Assembly (NCBI GenBank): GCA_019752635.1 | Contig: JAIELX010000018.1 | Span: forward strand, 1 to 64,000 | Source: Candidatus Obscuribacterales bacterium | GTDB taxonomy: Bacteria; Cyanobacteriota; Vampirovibrionia; Obscuribacterales; Obscuribacteraceae | Direction of reading: 5' to 3' | Length of the DNA: 64,000 nucleotides | In this document: positions 25,352-34,147 of the stretch, piece after piece | Numbering within the stretch: position 1 is the stretch's first letter | How the letters are laid out: every line of letters begins with the position of its first letter | Notes under the pieces: model-generated | What the model saw: the letters and a program-made list of their open reading frames with translations, nothing else | Database searches by the model: none | What the model was told of the DNA's origin: nothing | Made by a program: the position numbers and the translations under genes

Positions 25352-26635
25352 TCAGGCGCGGCTGTCCTTAGGCAGAGGAATGTAGAGCAGCAAATTCTTG
25401 AGTTCAGTCATGGTCTGAACGCGATGATCCGGATTCTTGGCCAATAGCTTAAGTGTCAACTCTTCCAGCGGTCCGGGTATGTTCGCCTCCGGACAAATTT
25501 CGCGAAGCAACCGCGGAAACTCGTTCATATGCTTGAAGCCGGTGTCCATAAAGCCGGACCCCTTGAAGGGAACTTCTCCCGTCAAAATTTCGTACAAAAG
25601 ACACCCCATGGAATACATGTCGGAACGCTCATCGACAGGACGAGTCAGCCACTGCTCCGGACTCATATATAGAGGACTGCCAAAAATCTCACCGCGAATG
25701 GTCAACTCTTCCGTCTCAGGAGAGGGCATCAATAGTTTCGACAATCCCAAATCCAGCAGCTTTACTGTCGGCTGCTGCGGGCTGCCGGAAATCATCACAT
25801 TGGAAGGCTTGATGTCTCGGTGTACAAGCTTGTTCTCATGAGCATGAGCAAGGGCTTCACACAAGGTGATGCAAATGCTTATTGCCGTCGGATAGTAGAC
25901 ACGACCGGCATCTCGCAAAATCTCCGCGAGAGTTTTTCCTTGAAGATACTCCATCACAATGAACGGCGAATCGTCATCCGTGAAGCCAAAATCGTACACC
26001 TGAACAAGAGCCGGGTGACTCAGCCTGGAAGTGATTTGCGCTTCGGACTTGAATCTCCGAACATCGCGGTCGTCGATGACATTGTTCTTGTTCAACACTT
26101 TGACGGCGACGACTCGCTTCAGGTGAACATGCTCGGCGCGATACACGACACCCATTCCACCCTTTCCAAGCATCTCATGAATCAAGTAGCGGTCTGATAG
26201 CGTTTGGCCTGAGTAACTGGCGACAGGAAGCTTCTGAAGTGTCTGCTCGGTCCGACGCGATGTGGCAGCGCCACTGGTTCGCCGAAGCAATGCATTCACA
26301 CGAGAACGCAGCTCACGAACACTATAGGGCTTGGTAACATAATCGTCGGCGCCGGCATCCAACGCATCGGACTTGTCTACCGCGCTGGACCTGCCGGAGA
26401 CAATCAGCACGCCGCCGGTCCCGCCGTCGGCCCTATACTGCCGGCAAAGGTCGACACCGCTCATGTCCGGCAATTCCCAGTCCAGGACCAGCAAGTCGTA
26501 CTCACCCTGTCCCAAAAAGGCCAGGGCATCGGTAGCCCGTTCCGCCTCATCGACGACGTGCTTGTCCAACTTCAAAAGGACAACCACATTGTCGCGGAGG
26601 TCCGGTGCATCATCTACGACAAGAATTTTTGCCAT
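25352..26635 (-). CDS. Response-regulator receiver fused to a Ser/Thr protein kinase
   Basis: Residues 1-120 are a CheY-like receiver with paired acidic residues (VVDDAPDL), the phospho-acceptor Asp in LLVLDWELPDMSG, and the Lys of VTKPYS. Residues about 150-415 are a Hanks-type kinase: GKGGMGVVYRAEH, VAVKVL, catalytic HRDIKPSNV and DLG (in place of DFG) in LLDLGLSKL. No transmembrane helix is present, so the protein is cytosolic, unlike typical PknB. The fusion suggests that phosphorelay input from a histidine kinase controls Ser/Thr phosphorylation. No histidine kinase is encoded nearby. Kinase activity is plausible because the core residues are intact. Confidence 0.9.
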   Translation of the reverse strand: MAKILVVDDAPDLRDNVVVLLKLDKHVVDEAERATDALAFLGQGEYDLLVLDWELPDMSGVDLCRQYRADGGTGGVLIVSGRSSAVDKSDALDAGADDYVTKPYSVRELRSRVNALLRRTSGAATSRRTEQTLQKLPVASYSGQTLSDRYLIHEMLGKGGMGVVYRAEHVHLKRVVAVKVLNKNNVIDDRDVRRFKSEAQITSRLSHPALVQVYDFGFTDDDSPFIVMEYLQGKTLAEILRDAGRVYYPTAISICITLCEALAHAHENKLVHRDIKPSNVMISGSPQQPTVKLLDLGLSKLLMPSPETEELTIRGEIFGSPLYMSPEQWLTRPVDERSDMYSMGCLLYEILTGEVPFKGSGFMDTGFKHMNEFPRLLREICPEANIPGPLEELTLKLLAKNPDHRVQTMTELKNLLLYIPLPKDSRA

Positions 26636-26782
26636 GCCTGATTACAGGTAGAACCAAAAGGGCTTATCCAACTGATTATTCCACCTCAATGCCTTCCTAA
26701 TCAACACCGATTCAATGAGTTCGAACAATCAGGTGCTCTTAAAACCGGCGCGTGCGACCTGACAACCGCAGTGCGTCCCCTG

Positions 26783-26810
26783 TTGGCAAGCCGACTACTT
26801 GTGCTATACT
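26783..26810 (+). promoter_or_regulatory. Promoter of the attenuator-like transcript
   Basis: TTGGCA (26783-26788), a 16-base spacer and an extended -10 TGCTATACT (26802-26810) form a strong predicted sigma-70-type promoter. The start would be near 26817. Confidence 0.7.
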
Positions 26811-26845
26811 AAATGCATCGTATCTGCAGAGCAGGAATTAAAGCC

Positions 26846-26923
26846 GTGTTCGCCTTAATCATCACCGAGAATAACGAAACAAGAGAGAATGAGAACTTCT
26901 CTTCTATTCTCACGGGCGATTGA
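26846..26923 (+). CDS. Possible leader peptide, 25 aa
   Basis: A GTG-started frame ending at TGA 26921-26923, with AGGA about 10 bases upstream. It contains ENNETRENEN, so four Glu and four Asn codons fall within ten codons. Its last codons overlap arm 2 of the attenuator-like fold, the position at which a stalled ribosome would shift the folding. Clustered codons of one amino acid are typical of attenuation leaders. Translation is unproven. Confidence 0.3.
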   Translation: MFALIITENNETRENENFSSILTGD

Positions 26924-26947
26924 TCGGTCGATAATCATCAATCATTT

Positions 26948-26988
26948 GAAACCCGTGATTCCTACAGAGTCACGGGTTTCGGTTTTTT
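26948..26988 (+). terminator. Intrinsic terminator
   Basis: An 11-bp perfect stem (26948-26958 with 26970-26980) is followed by GGTTTTTTG. Confidence 0.88.
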
Positions 26989-27099
26989 GAGCCATCGTTC
27001 GTCAACGTCAGCAAAGAATAGCATAGACAACCACAGCACCAGAAGCTGCACCATCGGTAGTATCACGTCGCACGCACTATTCGCGGCGAGTTTCAATGC

Positions 27100-27174
27100 G
27101 GGGAGTTAGCCAAGCAGGTTCAAGGCACCGGCCTTTCACGTCGGCAATCACGGGTTCGAATCCCGTACTCCCTA
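27100..27174 (+). tRNA. tRNA-Glu(TTC)
   Basis: Acceptor GGGGAGT / ACTCCCT with discriminator A, anticodon stem CCGGC/GTCGG around CTTTCAC giving TTC, and T loop TTCGAAT. The first pair is G1:U72 rather than Watson-Crick, which is unusual. CCA is not encoded. Confidence 0.9.
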
Positions 27175-27204
27175 CTCAGTTCACAACACACAAGAAGAGC
27201 TGTT

Positions 27205-29229
27205 TTAGAGCTTTACGACTCTAAAGGATGCAGGCAATCGACTCAGTCGAAAACTCGACATGGTGCTTTCGAATAACTGCTTGCGACGCTCAAACGCTTC
27301 GGGTGCACAGGAGGAACTAATGACGAAAACTCGATGCTCGGACATCATAAAATACTTCAGAACTCTCACAGTTACCCCCGGCAGGTCCAGCGTGAATCGC
27401 ATGTGCTGATCAATTAGCATGCGCACTGAGGGAAGCGCACTAAGAGTCAGTTCTCCGGGCGGCTCGAGCACTGTCCAACGAACAGGATTTGGTGCGCAGT
27501 ACAAGGCGACTGAGTTTTGTACATATTGATGCAAGCTAATGCCTTCATGTTTAGCGGCAGCAACAATCTGAATTTTGCAGTTAAGCGCCTCGCGTTTCGT
27601 CCGCAAGAAATTGGCTTTCTCCTGAGACACGCGACCACAGTGATACTTCACCCGAGAGACCATTGCACGAACGCCGCGAAGACGCCACGAGGGATACAGT
27701 TTGCCCTTGAGCCTTTTGACATCAACCATCATCGGTGCCAGTGCCGTCGATGCAACTGACCGCTGCCGAGGCGCTTGAAGCTTGGTCGAAGAGCCCTTGC
27801 CGCCGATTTTCGTTCGGCTCTGCTTCAGCACCCGAATCACACGCGCTGAACAGCGTCTCATCTGCGTCAGCATCGATGCAACGACGGGAACATAACGCCG
27901 CAACCGTTTGCTCTTCGTTAGCGGGTGTTGCGCCGACACGGCCAGAATCTGATGATTTTCAATACGCCAGTGCACAGGAAACGTTATTGAAAATCCGTGT
28001 TCATTGCTGCTGTAGTCCGGTCCCGCACTGCCGGATTCCTGATTGCGAGAAATCACCAATGTGCGCAATCTCGGCAAGGTCGTAGACTCAAGCAAGTCAT
28101 TCAAACGAACTTTTGTGTTCGCAAGGACCAGCATTTCAAGATTCCGACACGCAGACAGCCCCGACAAGATTGTCTGATCAAGATCATTATCCGAAATGTC
28201 GAGATAGCGTAGATTCTTCAATTGCGCACCCGCGAAGAAGCGCTCCGTAACCGCAGTTTGAGAGATACTCAAATTTTCGATAGGGGCATTCTGCATGAGC
28301 GTAATCAATGCACCATCGGCAATTGCATTTCCCGCAACATCCAGCGAAATCAAACGCGATTTCGCGCTCAGCTCCAGCTCCGCCGCCTGAAAATCGTTCC
28401 AGGAAAGATTCAGGTGCTCGAGCCCGGGCAATTTCGAGAGGTCATTCAGCGCCGGGTCGGTAAGCGCATTATTAGACAAGTCCAGTACTTGCAGTTGCTT
28501 CAACGGTGACAACACGAAGAGGGATTTGCTCTCCAATGAGCAGCCGGACAATTTCAAATACTTCAACTTGAGCAGATTGCCAAGGAATGGAAGTCCGCGG
28601 CCAAGGTCGCAACCGTTGAGGCAGAGATACTCCAAGGACATGAACGAAGAAATCACCGGCAACTCCCCGCCCGCGAACGACGCTTGTTCAAGATCTAAGA
28701 ACCGCAAAGCGGTCAAAGAGGCAAAACGAGCCAATGCGCCTTCCTCAAGCGTGGCAAAGCTGAGATCAAGCCATTCAAGCTTCCCGAAAGTATTTGCCAC
28801 CAGAGTGGCTTCCTCAGCCGACAATGTCGTGAATGAGAGGTCAAGACTATGCAAACTCGGCAACTCAACGAGCAGAGAAAGTAGATTCTGCGAGCCCGCG
28901 GCGCAGGTAAGATGCTCAATCTGCAAATGATTGAGCGCCTGAATCGCCAGAGACATATTCGGAGGCGGCGAAAATGACTCGATGCCGACCACAACTCCGG
29001 CAGGCCAAGTCATCATTAACTCGAAGAGTTCATCAGAAACTTCGCTAATGAGCAAAGTCCACTTACCTTCCGGCAAAGTCACTTGTCCGGCAGCCGTAAA
29101 GGCCGTCTCTTCAGACTCGTCTTCTTCGGCTATTTTTGGCAACGCCTTTTCACGTATCTTCGTGTCAAGATTCAGCGGAAACAAATATCCACATGGATTT
29201 TCAGGAAATTGAAAGATTTTCTTGTCCAT
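27205..29229 (-). CDS. Leucine-rich-repeat protein with PsbP/DcrB-like C-terminus, 674 aa
   Basis: Residues about 90-410 are at least ten leucine-rich repeats of the LxxLxLSxxxL type (for example LHSLDLSFTTLS, LQVLDLSNNALTD, LEHLNLSWNDFQ, LRYLDISDNDL). They would form a curved solenoid for protein binding. After a basic linker, the C-terminal part begins HGFSITFPVHWRI and ends FMMSEHRVFVISSSC ... FERRKQLFESTMSSFRL. That is the pattern of PsbP/DcrB-fold domains (a Phe-Pro-x-x-Trp motif, then a final helix). No signal peptide is visible. The gene is convergent with tRNA-Glu and divergent from recQ. A protein-interaction role is inferred. Confidence 0.8.
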   Translation of the reverse strand: MDKKIFQFPENPCGYLFPLNLDTKIREKALPKIAEEDESEETAFTAAGQVTLPEGKWTLLISEVSDELFELMMTWPAGVVVGIESFSPPPNMSLAIQALNHLQIEHLTCAAGSQNLLSLLVELPSLHSLDLSFTTLSAEEATLVANTFGKLEWLDLSFATLEEGALARFASLTALRFLDLEQASFAGGELPVISSFMSLEYLCLNGCDLGRGLPFLGNLLKLKYLKLSGCSLESKSLFVLSPLKQLQVLDLSNNALTDPALNDLSKLPGLEHLNLSWNDFQAAELELSAKSRLISLDVAGNAIADGALITLMQNAPIENLSISQTAVTERFFAGAQLKNLRYLDISDNDLDQTILSGLSACRNLEMLVLANTKVRLNDLLESTTLPRLRTLVISRNQESGSAGPDYSSNEHGFSITFPVHWRIENHQILAVSAQHPLTKSKRLRRYVPVVASMLTQMRRCSARVIRVLKQSRTKIGGKGSSTKLQAPRQRSVASTALAPMMVDVKRLKGKLYPSWRLRGVRAMVSRVKYHCGRVSQEKANFLRTKREALNCKIQIVAAAKHEGISLHQYVQNSVALYCAPNPVRWTVLEPPGELTLSALPSVRMLIDQHMRFTLDLPGVTVRVLKYFMMSEHRVFVISSSCAPEAFERRKQLFESTMSSFRLSRLPASFRVVKL

Positions 29230-29404
29230 ATGTCACAGGCTCCAAACGGCTGCCGTAGTCGGTCACTAAAGCGTCTAACTCAATTTGCGCCGGCAGCGGG
29301 TATATGCGTTACGCCTGCTAACGAGCTACCAAATTGAATTGTGCCCGCTTGATCGAAATCTACGCCCTCCACTATTATCGACAGGAGACGTTCGGGAAGC
29401 GCAA

Positions 29405-31297
29405 ATGCCGAAGATGAAGACCGTTAAGGTCATCGATGAGCTAAAAGAAACAATATCCCGTTATTGGGGTTTCAGCCAACTTCGCCCCTTGCAGGATCAA
29501 GCGATCAAATGCGTTTTGAGTAAGAAAGACTCACTGGTGGTTTTGCCCACTGGCGGAGGAAAGTCACTCTGCTATCAAGCGCCGGCAGTCCTGAATGACA
29601 CCGCAACAACCATTGTGGTATCACCTTTAATATCACTAATGAAAGACCAGGTTGACGGTTTGAGAACTTGCGGCATCGCCGCGGTGCAGTTGGATAGCTC
29701 GCAGAAGCCTGAAGAGAGAGCCGCTGCGGAAGCTGAAATTATCAGCGGTCGTGTAAGATTAGTCTTTGTCTCGCCGGAGAGATTGGTCGGCACGGACTTT
29801 CATCGATTGCTTCAGCAAGTCAAAGTTAGCGCCATAGCCATTGATGAAGCTCACTGCATAAGCCATTGGGGCCACGACTTTCGGCCGGAGTATCGCCAAC
29901 TTCGCCGGTTGCGCGAGTTTTTCCCGGGCATTTCCGTACACGCTTATACAGCGACCGCCACAGAACAAGTACGCGAAGACATTATCAATCAGCTGGGATT
30001 ACAGAACCCCGAAGTACTTGTAGGCAACTTCGACCGTCCTAATTTGACTTACAGAGTTCACTCCAGAAGAGATCTCCTGAAACAGGTTCAGGAAGTGATT
30101 GCTCGTCACAAAAACGAAGCCGGAATAGTCTATTGCATTCGACGAAAAGAAGTTGACGAGCTTTCAGCTCTGTTGCGCAAGAACGGCGTCCATGCGCTCG
30201 GATACCATGCCGGCATGACACAGGACCAGAGGCGTTCGGCACAAGAAGCCTTTTCTTCCGAGCAGTGCGATCTAATTGTCGCCACAGTGGCATTCGGCAT
30301 GGGCATCGATCGCTCCAACGTGCGTTTCGTGTTGCATACAGGCATGCCGAAATCACTAGAACACTATCAGCAAGAAACTGGCCGAGCGGGGCGAGACGGA
30401 CTGGAAGCCGAGTGTACACTCCTCTATTCCGGCAGTGACGTTTTGCTCTGGAAATCGATTATGGATAAGTCTTCGCAGGACCAAAACGCGGACCCGGCCT
30501 TTCTAGAACACGCACTGCAACATCTCAACGAAATGAGCAAATACTGCCGAGGCGCAACTTGTCGCCACCGAGGCTTGGTGGAGTACTTCGGTCAAAAGTT
30601 CAAAGACGGCGAGTGCGGTGCTTGCGACATCTGTCTGGGCGAAACGGTCAATGTAGAGGACGCAGACACCATTGCGCAGAAGATTCTATCTTGCGTGGCA
30701 CGAGTCAAAGCCCCGTTCGGTGCTGGTCACATTGTTTCCGTCCTGCGAGGCGAGAATACCGAAGGCGTCCGCAAATGGAAACACGAGGAACTCAGTACAT
30801 ACGGATTGCTGAAACAATGCGACAAGTCGGACATTCGCGACTGGATCGACCAACTGGTGGGACAAGGAGCGCTAACTCACGAAGAGAAGATTCTTGATTC
30901 AGGCATACGGGTGCCGGTGGTTCGGCTTAACGCCGAATCATGGAAGGTGATGAGAAAGGAAACTTCTATTCGTCTGCTCCGTCCGATGCGCCGAGGCAAG
31001 AACGAGAAAGCACCACGAGAGACTTATTCATTGCCGCTGAGTGATGACGAAAAGGACCTGTTCGAAGAGTTACGAGCGCTGCGTCGATTAATAGCGCAAG
31101 AACGCCGCTGTCAGCCCTATCTAGTCTTCAACGATGCCACGCTCAGGGAACTCGCAAGGATACGCCCTTCCAAGCTGGAAAACATGGTCAGAGTTCACGG
31201 CATTGGTCAAACGAAACTGCAAGAATTTGGATCAAGATTCTTGAAGCTGTTGGTCGAGCACTCAAGAAGTTACGGCTTGCGCGTGGACAACTTCTAG
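29405..31297 (+). CDS. recQ: ATP-dependent DNA helicase RecQ
   Basis: RecQ unwinds DNA 3'-5' in recombination and fork repair. All domains are present: motif 0 (FSQLRPLQDQAI), Walker A LPTGGGKSLCYQAPA, DEAH with IDEAHCISHWGHDFRPEY, motif VI QETGRAGRDG, and the RQC zinc-binding cysteines (CRGATCRHRGLVEYF ... CGACDIC). A C-terminal HRDC domain (LRRLIAQE ... VRVHGIGQTKLQEFG) follows. The start is set at ATG 29405, close behind GGGAAG, because the 40 extra residues of the frame from 29285 are unlike the family. Length is 630 aa. The stop overlaps the stop of the convergent PDZ gene by 3 bases. Confidence 0.95.
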   Translation: MPKMKTVKVIDELKETISRYWGFSQLRPLQDQAIKCVLSKKDSLVVLPTGGGKSLCYQAPAVLNDTATTIVVSPLISLMKDQVDGLRTCGIAAVQLDSSQKPEERAAAEAEIISGRVRLVFVSPERLVGTDFHRLLQQVKVSAIAIDEAHCISHWGHDFRPEYRQLRRLREFFPGISVHAYTATATEQVREDIINQLGLQNPEVLVGNFDRPNLTYRVHSRRDLLKQVQEVIARHKNEAGIVYCIRRKEVDELSALLRKNGVHALGYHAGMTQDQRRSAQEAFSSEQCDLIVATVAFGMGIDRSNVRFVLHTGMPKSLEHYQQETGRAGRDGLEAECTLLYSGSDVLLWKSIMDKSSQDQNADPAFLEHALQHLNEMSKYCRGATCRHRGLVEYFGQKFKDGECGACDICLGETVNVEDADTIAQKILSCVARVKAPFGAGHIVSVLRGENTEGVRKWKHEELSTYGLLKQCDKSDIRDWIDQLVGQGALTHEEKILDSGIRVPVVRLNAESWKVMRKETSIRLLRPMRRGKNEKAPRETYSLPLSDDEKDLFEELRALRRLIAQERRCQPYLVFNDATLRELARIRPSKLENMVRVHGIGQTKLQEFGSRFLKLLVEHSRSYGLRVDNF

Positions 31298-31670
31298 AAC
31301 TGGCCGAAAGACCTACTTTCGGCTCGCATAACGTCCAGCTCGTATGGTTCCCCGTTCTCACGCGCCAACTGCAAATGGACAGAAGTACCAGCCGTGCCGT
31401 GCCGTGAATCTTGCGGCAGGACTTCTCCGCGCCGTCAACTGTCAGAACCGTATCGCCCTTTCGAATTCCGGCATACATCGCCGGAGAGTCTTTGTAGACA
31501 TGCTGAATTTTGCCGGACGAGTAAGCTACGCGAACGCCGACGCGTCCATCCTTCCGGGCGCGATCTATATAAACAGACTGCTCCACACTACCAGAGAGCA
31601 AGATGGTCGCTATTGCAAGGTGAGCTATGAAATCCACGGCATACTCTCCATGTGACTTTGAGAACAACAA
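31294..31670 (-). pseudogene. Exported PDZ-domain protein, frameshifted by a pentanucleotide repeat
   Basis: The frame begins with a hydrophobic N-terminus (VDFIAHLAIATILLSG) and a PDZ core: GKIQHVYKDSPAMYAGIRKGDTVLTVDG. After KIHGTA the annotated frame becomes nonsense and runs into recQ antisense. Removing one of three GCCGT units (plus strand 31391-31405) restores the frame. It then continues KIHGTAGTSVHLQLARENGE and ends in SRSFGQF at a TAG complementary to 31294-31296, exactly a PDZ ending. The gene is therefore either broken, phase-variable by slippage, or affected by an assembly error. PDZ domains bind C-terminal peptides; this one would sit in the periplasm or be membrane-anchored. 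Confidence 0.75.
31391..31405. repeat. Pentanucleotide tandem repeat, three GCCGT units
   Basis: Three perfect copies of GCCGT lie inside the PDZ gene. Two copies would keep that gene in frame; three do not. Confidence 0.9.
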
Positions 31671-32001
31671 TTAGAAGTAACTGCTGATACCGCTCGGTCG
31701 CCATGCTGCCATGAAGCCACTTTGACTGCGCGCAGTTAGCCGTGCAGCCGCTTAGACTTCTACTAATGATTCGCACTGCGAATGCACTTGTCGCTTCTAA
31801 ACTTCTCGGTGAAACTTCGCATCAGCCTTGTGAGCTTCTGGTAGTTGGACAGTTTCGCGGGCAGACTTGTTGCATGAAAACAGAGATCCTCAACAACGAT
31901 GTAAATGTTTAACCTGGTCACCAATTGTTTCTCCCCGAATGAAATAAACGTGAAATAGCAGCGCTTGATCTAAAATACGGAAACTTCAGGGAGAGGTCGC
32001 A
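31671..32001. other. Intergenic region before the 32-37 kb cluster
   Basis: About 330 bases between divergent genes, so promoters for both should lie here. No reading frame or RNA fold is supported. Confidence 0.35.
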
Positions 32002-33150
32002 ATGCTCTTACAAACCACTGGCGATTTAGTGGACACCGCAGCAAGGTTGTCGACAGAGAAACTTGCTCCTGCAGCGCCCGCAATCGATGCCACGGCATCA
32101 TTTCCGCGGGACAATCTTGACGCCCTAAGCAAAGAGGGGTTATTGGGACTTGTCGTTCCGACTGAATTCGGTGGTCTTGACGCCAGCTCGAAGGTCCTGG
32201 TCGGGACAGTCGTTGAAATAGCCGCCGGATGCGCTTCTACCGCAATGATTCTGGTAATGCATTGCTGCGGAGTCATTGCCATTCGCGATCACATGAAAGG
32301 TCCGGGGCGGGCTGAGATCCTTACAAAAGCGGCAAGCGGACAACATCTTTCTACATTGGCATTTAGCGAGCGCGGAACCGGAGCAAACTTCGGCGCCACC
32401 TTCACAATGTCTGAGCAGGACGGAACCGGATACAAGTTGAACGGCGAAAAATGCTTCGTCACTAGCGGTGGGCAGGCTGACAGCTATGTAATAAGCGCCC
32501 GCGCGCCCGGGGCTACCGAAGTAACAGCAAGCACTATATTCATCATATCGAAAGACAACGCAGGCATCGCTTTTCACGGTACATGGGACGGAGTTGGTCT
32601 TCGCGGCAACAGCAGCGTCGGCATGAAGTTATCGGATTGCACCGTAGATGGTGCCGCAGCTCTGAGCCCCCCCGGCGAAGGACTGATGTTAGCGATGTCG
32701 ACCGTCTTGCCGTTATTCCTCCTCGGCTCGGCCAGCGTCTACCACGGCATCGCTCTTGCCGCTTTTGAAGCATGCTGCAACCATATTAAGTCGCGAACAT
32801 ATACGCACAACTCCGAAGCATTAAGCAACCTTCCCCATGTGCGCCGTTCAATCGCTGAAATGAAGGTAAAGCTCGACAGCTCTAGAGCGATGCTGGAACG
32901 CGCAGCTGAAGCCAGAGACGCAGGTGCTGCCGACGCGGCACTACAGCTAATGGAGGCAAAATTCAAAGCAACGGAAACCGCAAATGAGATCGCGAAAGAA
33001 GCCATGCATGTTTGCGGTGGCATCGCCTACACAGGTTCTCTACCTATAGAACGGCACATGAGAGACGCTCTGGCCGGCACCGTGATGGCGCCGACAAGCG
33101 ATATGCTGCTGGATCTCATAGGTAGCGCCATACTCGCGCCCGCTAAATAA
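32002..33150 (+). CDS. Acyl-CoA dehydrogenase-like flavoprotein
   Basis: The 382-residue protein has the acyl-CoA dehydrogenase fold: an N-terminal helical domain (LDALSKEGLLGLVVPTEFGG), the FAD/substrate strand region (LAFSERGTGANFGAT ... LNGEKCFVTSGGQADSYVI) and the C-terminal helical domain with HVCGGIAYTGSLPIERHMRDA. The usual catalytic glutamate sits in a Y-E-G-T block after this. Here that position reads MAPTSDMLLDLIG, with no glutamate. The enzyme may therefore be one of the oxygen-using or otherwise divergent members (as in nitroalkane oxidase or DszC-like enzymes) rather than a beta-oxidation dehydrogenase. It is followed 17 bases later by a PhnD-like gene. Confidence 0.85.
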   Translation: MLLQTTGDLVDTAARLSTEKLAPAAPAIDATASFPRDNLDALSKEGLLGLVVPTEFGGLDASSKVLVGTVVEIAAGCASTAMILVMHCCGVIAIRDHMKGPGRAEILTKAASGQHLSTLAFSERGTGANFGATFTMSEQDGTGYKLNGEKCFVTSGGQADSYVISARAPGATEVTASTIFIISKDNAGIAFHGTWDGVGLRGNSSVGMKLSDCTVDGAAALSPPGEGLMLAMSTVLPLFLLGSASVYHGIALAAFEACCNHIKSRTYTHNSEALSNLPHVRRSIAEMKVKLDSSRAMLERAAEARDAGAADAALQLMEAKFKATETANEIAKEAMHVCGGIAYTGSLPIERHMRDALAGTVMAPTSDMLLDLIGSAILAPAK

Positions 33151-33167
33151 ATACCCAAGGAGCATTT

Positions 33168-34007
33168 ATGACATCTCGCATAATCGTGGTTGGTGCCGTC
33201 GCCTACGATCCCAAAGTCGTAACTATCTGGGAAGGGATCAAACAGTTTTTCGTCGATCATCAATGTGACATGGACTTTGTCCTCTTCTCCAATTACGAAG
33301 CGCAGGTAAAGGCGCTGCTGAGCAACAAAATTGATATCGCCTGGAACACAAATCTTGCCTATGTCAGTTGCGATTCGCAACTGGGGGGTAAAGCGAAACT
33401 GATAGCAATGCGGGATACAGATTTGGGCTTCACCACCGTGATCATTGCGAAGAAGGACGCACAGCTTACAACGCTGGGCGACCTGAGAGGCCAGACCGTC
33501 GCGTTCGGCAGCAAGGATTCAGCTCAGGCCGCGGTGATTCCGGAATACTTTCTGATTGAGGCAGGACTGCAGGCCGACAAAGACTACACGGCTCTCCGTT
33601 TCAATTCGGATGTCGGAAAGCACGGCGACACAGGAACCAGTGAACGTGAAGTTGTACATGCAGTCCTATCCGGCGAGGCCGCAGCAGGAGCATTAGGCAA
33701 AAGCGCTTGGGACCACCTGCAGACAACCGGCAGTGCGGCGGAATTGATGGCAATTTGGACGTCGCCGCCTTACTCTCACTGTTGCTTCACCGCGCTTCCA
33801 CAGTTTGACAGCGAGTTAACCGCTCACTTTGTAGAGACCTTGATGAAAATGGACTACAACAATCCTGCGCACAAGGTTATTCTCGACATGGAAGGATTGA
33901 CTCGGTGGGTACACGGTGAGAAGGACGGTTATGACACGGTCTTCAAGGCGGCAAGAAAAGTCGGCTATGTTGCCCCGAACAAGGTTTGTGCGGCAGAGTC
34001 GCATTAA
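33168..34007 (+). CDS. PhnD/SsuA-like substrate-binding domain protein without signal peptide
   Basis: The fold is that of periplasmic type 2 solute-binding proteins for phosphonate, phosphite or sulfonate. Visible features are FFVDHQCDMDFVLFSNYEAQVKA, DIAWNTNLAYV, LGDLRGQTVAFGSKDSAQAA and HAVLSGEAAAGALGKSAWD. No signal peptide or lipobox is present and no ABC permease or ATPase is nearby, so the 279-residue protein is probably cytosolic and works as a ligand sensor or substrate carrier. AAGGAG precedes the ATG. Tight spacing to the upstream flavoprotein (17 bases) suggests a shared operon and perhaps a shared small substrate. Confidence 0.82.
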   Translation: MTSRIIVVGAVAYDPKVVTIWEGIKQFFVDHQCDMDFVLFSNYEAQVKALLSNKIDIAWNTNLAYVSCDSQLGGKAKLIAMRDTDLGFTTVIIAKKDAQLTTLGDLRGQTVAFGSKDSAQAAVIPEYFLIEAGLQADKDYTALRFNSDVGKHGDTGTSEREVVHAVLSGEAAAGALGKSAWDHLQTTGSAAELMAIWTSPPYSHCCFTALPQFDSELTAHFVETLMKMDYNNPAHKVILDMEGLTRWVHGEKDGYDTVFKAARKVGYVAPNKVCAAESH

Positions 34008-34147
34008 GTCGCGTTTTTCCGCCTCCGGCTCCAGCAAAAGTCCATACGCAGCGGCTAGAATCATCGTTGGCTTAATTCCAACGTCCGTAGTAAGCTGGAA
34101 CTAGCTCAGTCCCCTGAGCATGCCACCGCTAGCAGGAGGAGCCAAAG

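Larger units (their letters stand above)
26817..26988 (+). ncRNA. Short transcript with attenuator-like folds (leader or sRNA)
   Basis: A complete promoter-to-terminator unit of about 170 bases with no annotated gene. Three mutually exclusive pairings are visible. Hairpin 1:2 pairs GAGAAT (26885-26890) with ATTCTC (26906-26911) around an inner GAGA/TCTC. An alternative 2:3 pairs TCACGGG (26910-26916) with CCCGTGA (26952-26958). Hairpin 3:4 is the terminator itself (26948-26958 with 26970-26980). A further 7-bp stem GATTGAT/ATCAATC lies between. This is the geometry of transcription attenuation. The next plus-strand gene is tRNA-Glu at 27100, so an independent small RNA is equally possible. 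Confidence 0.55.
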
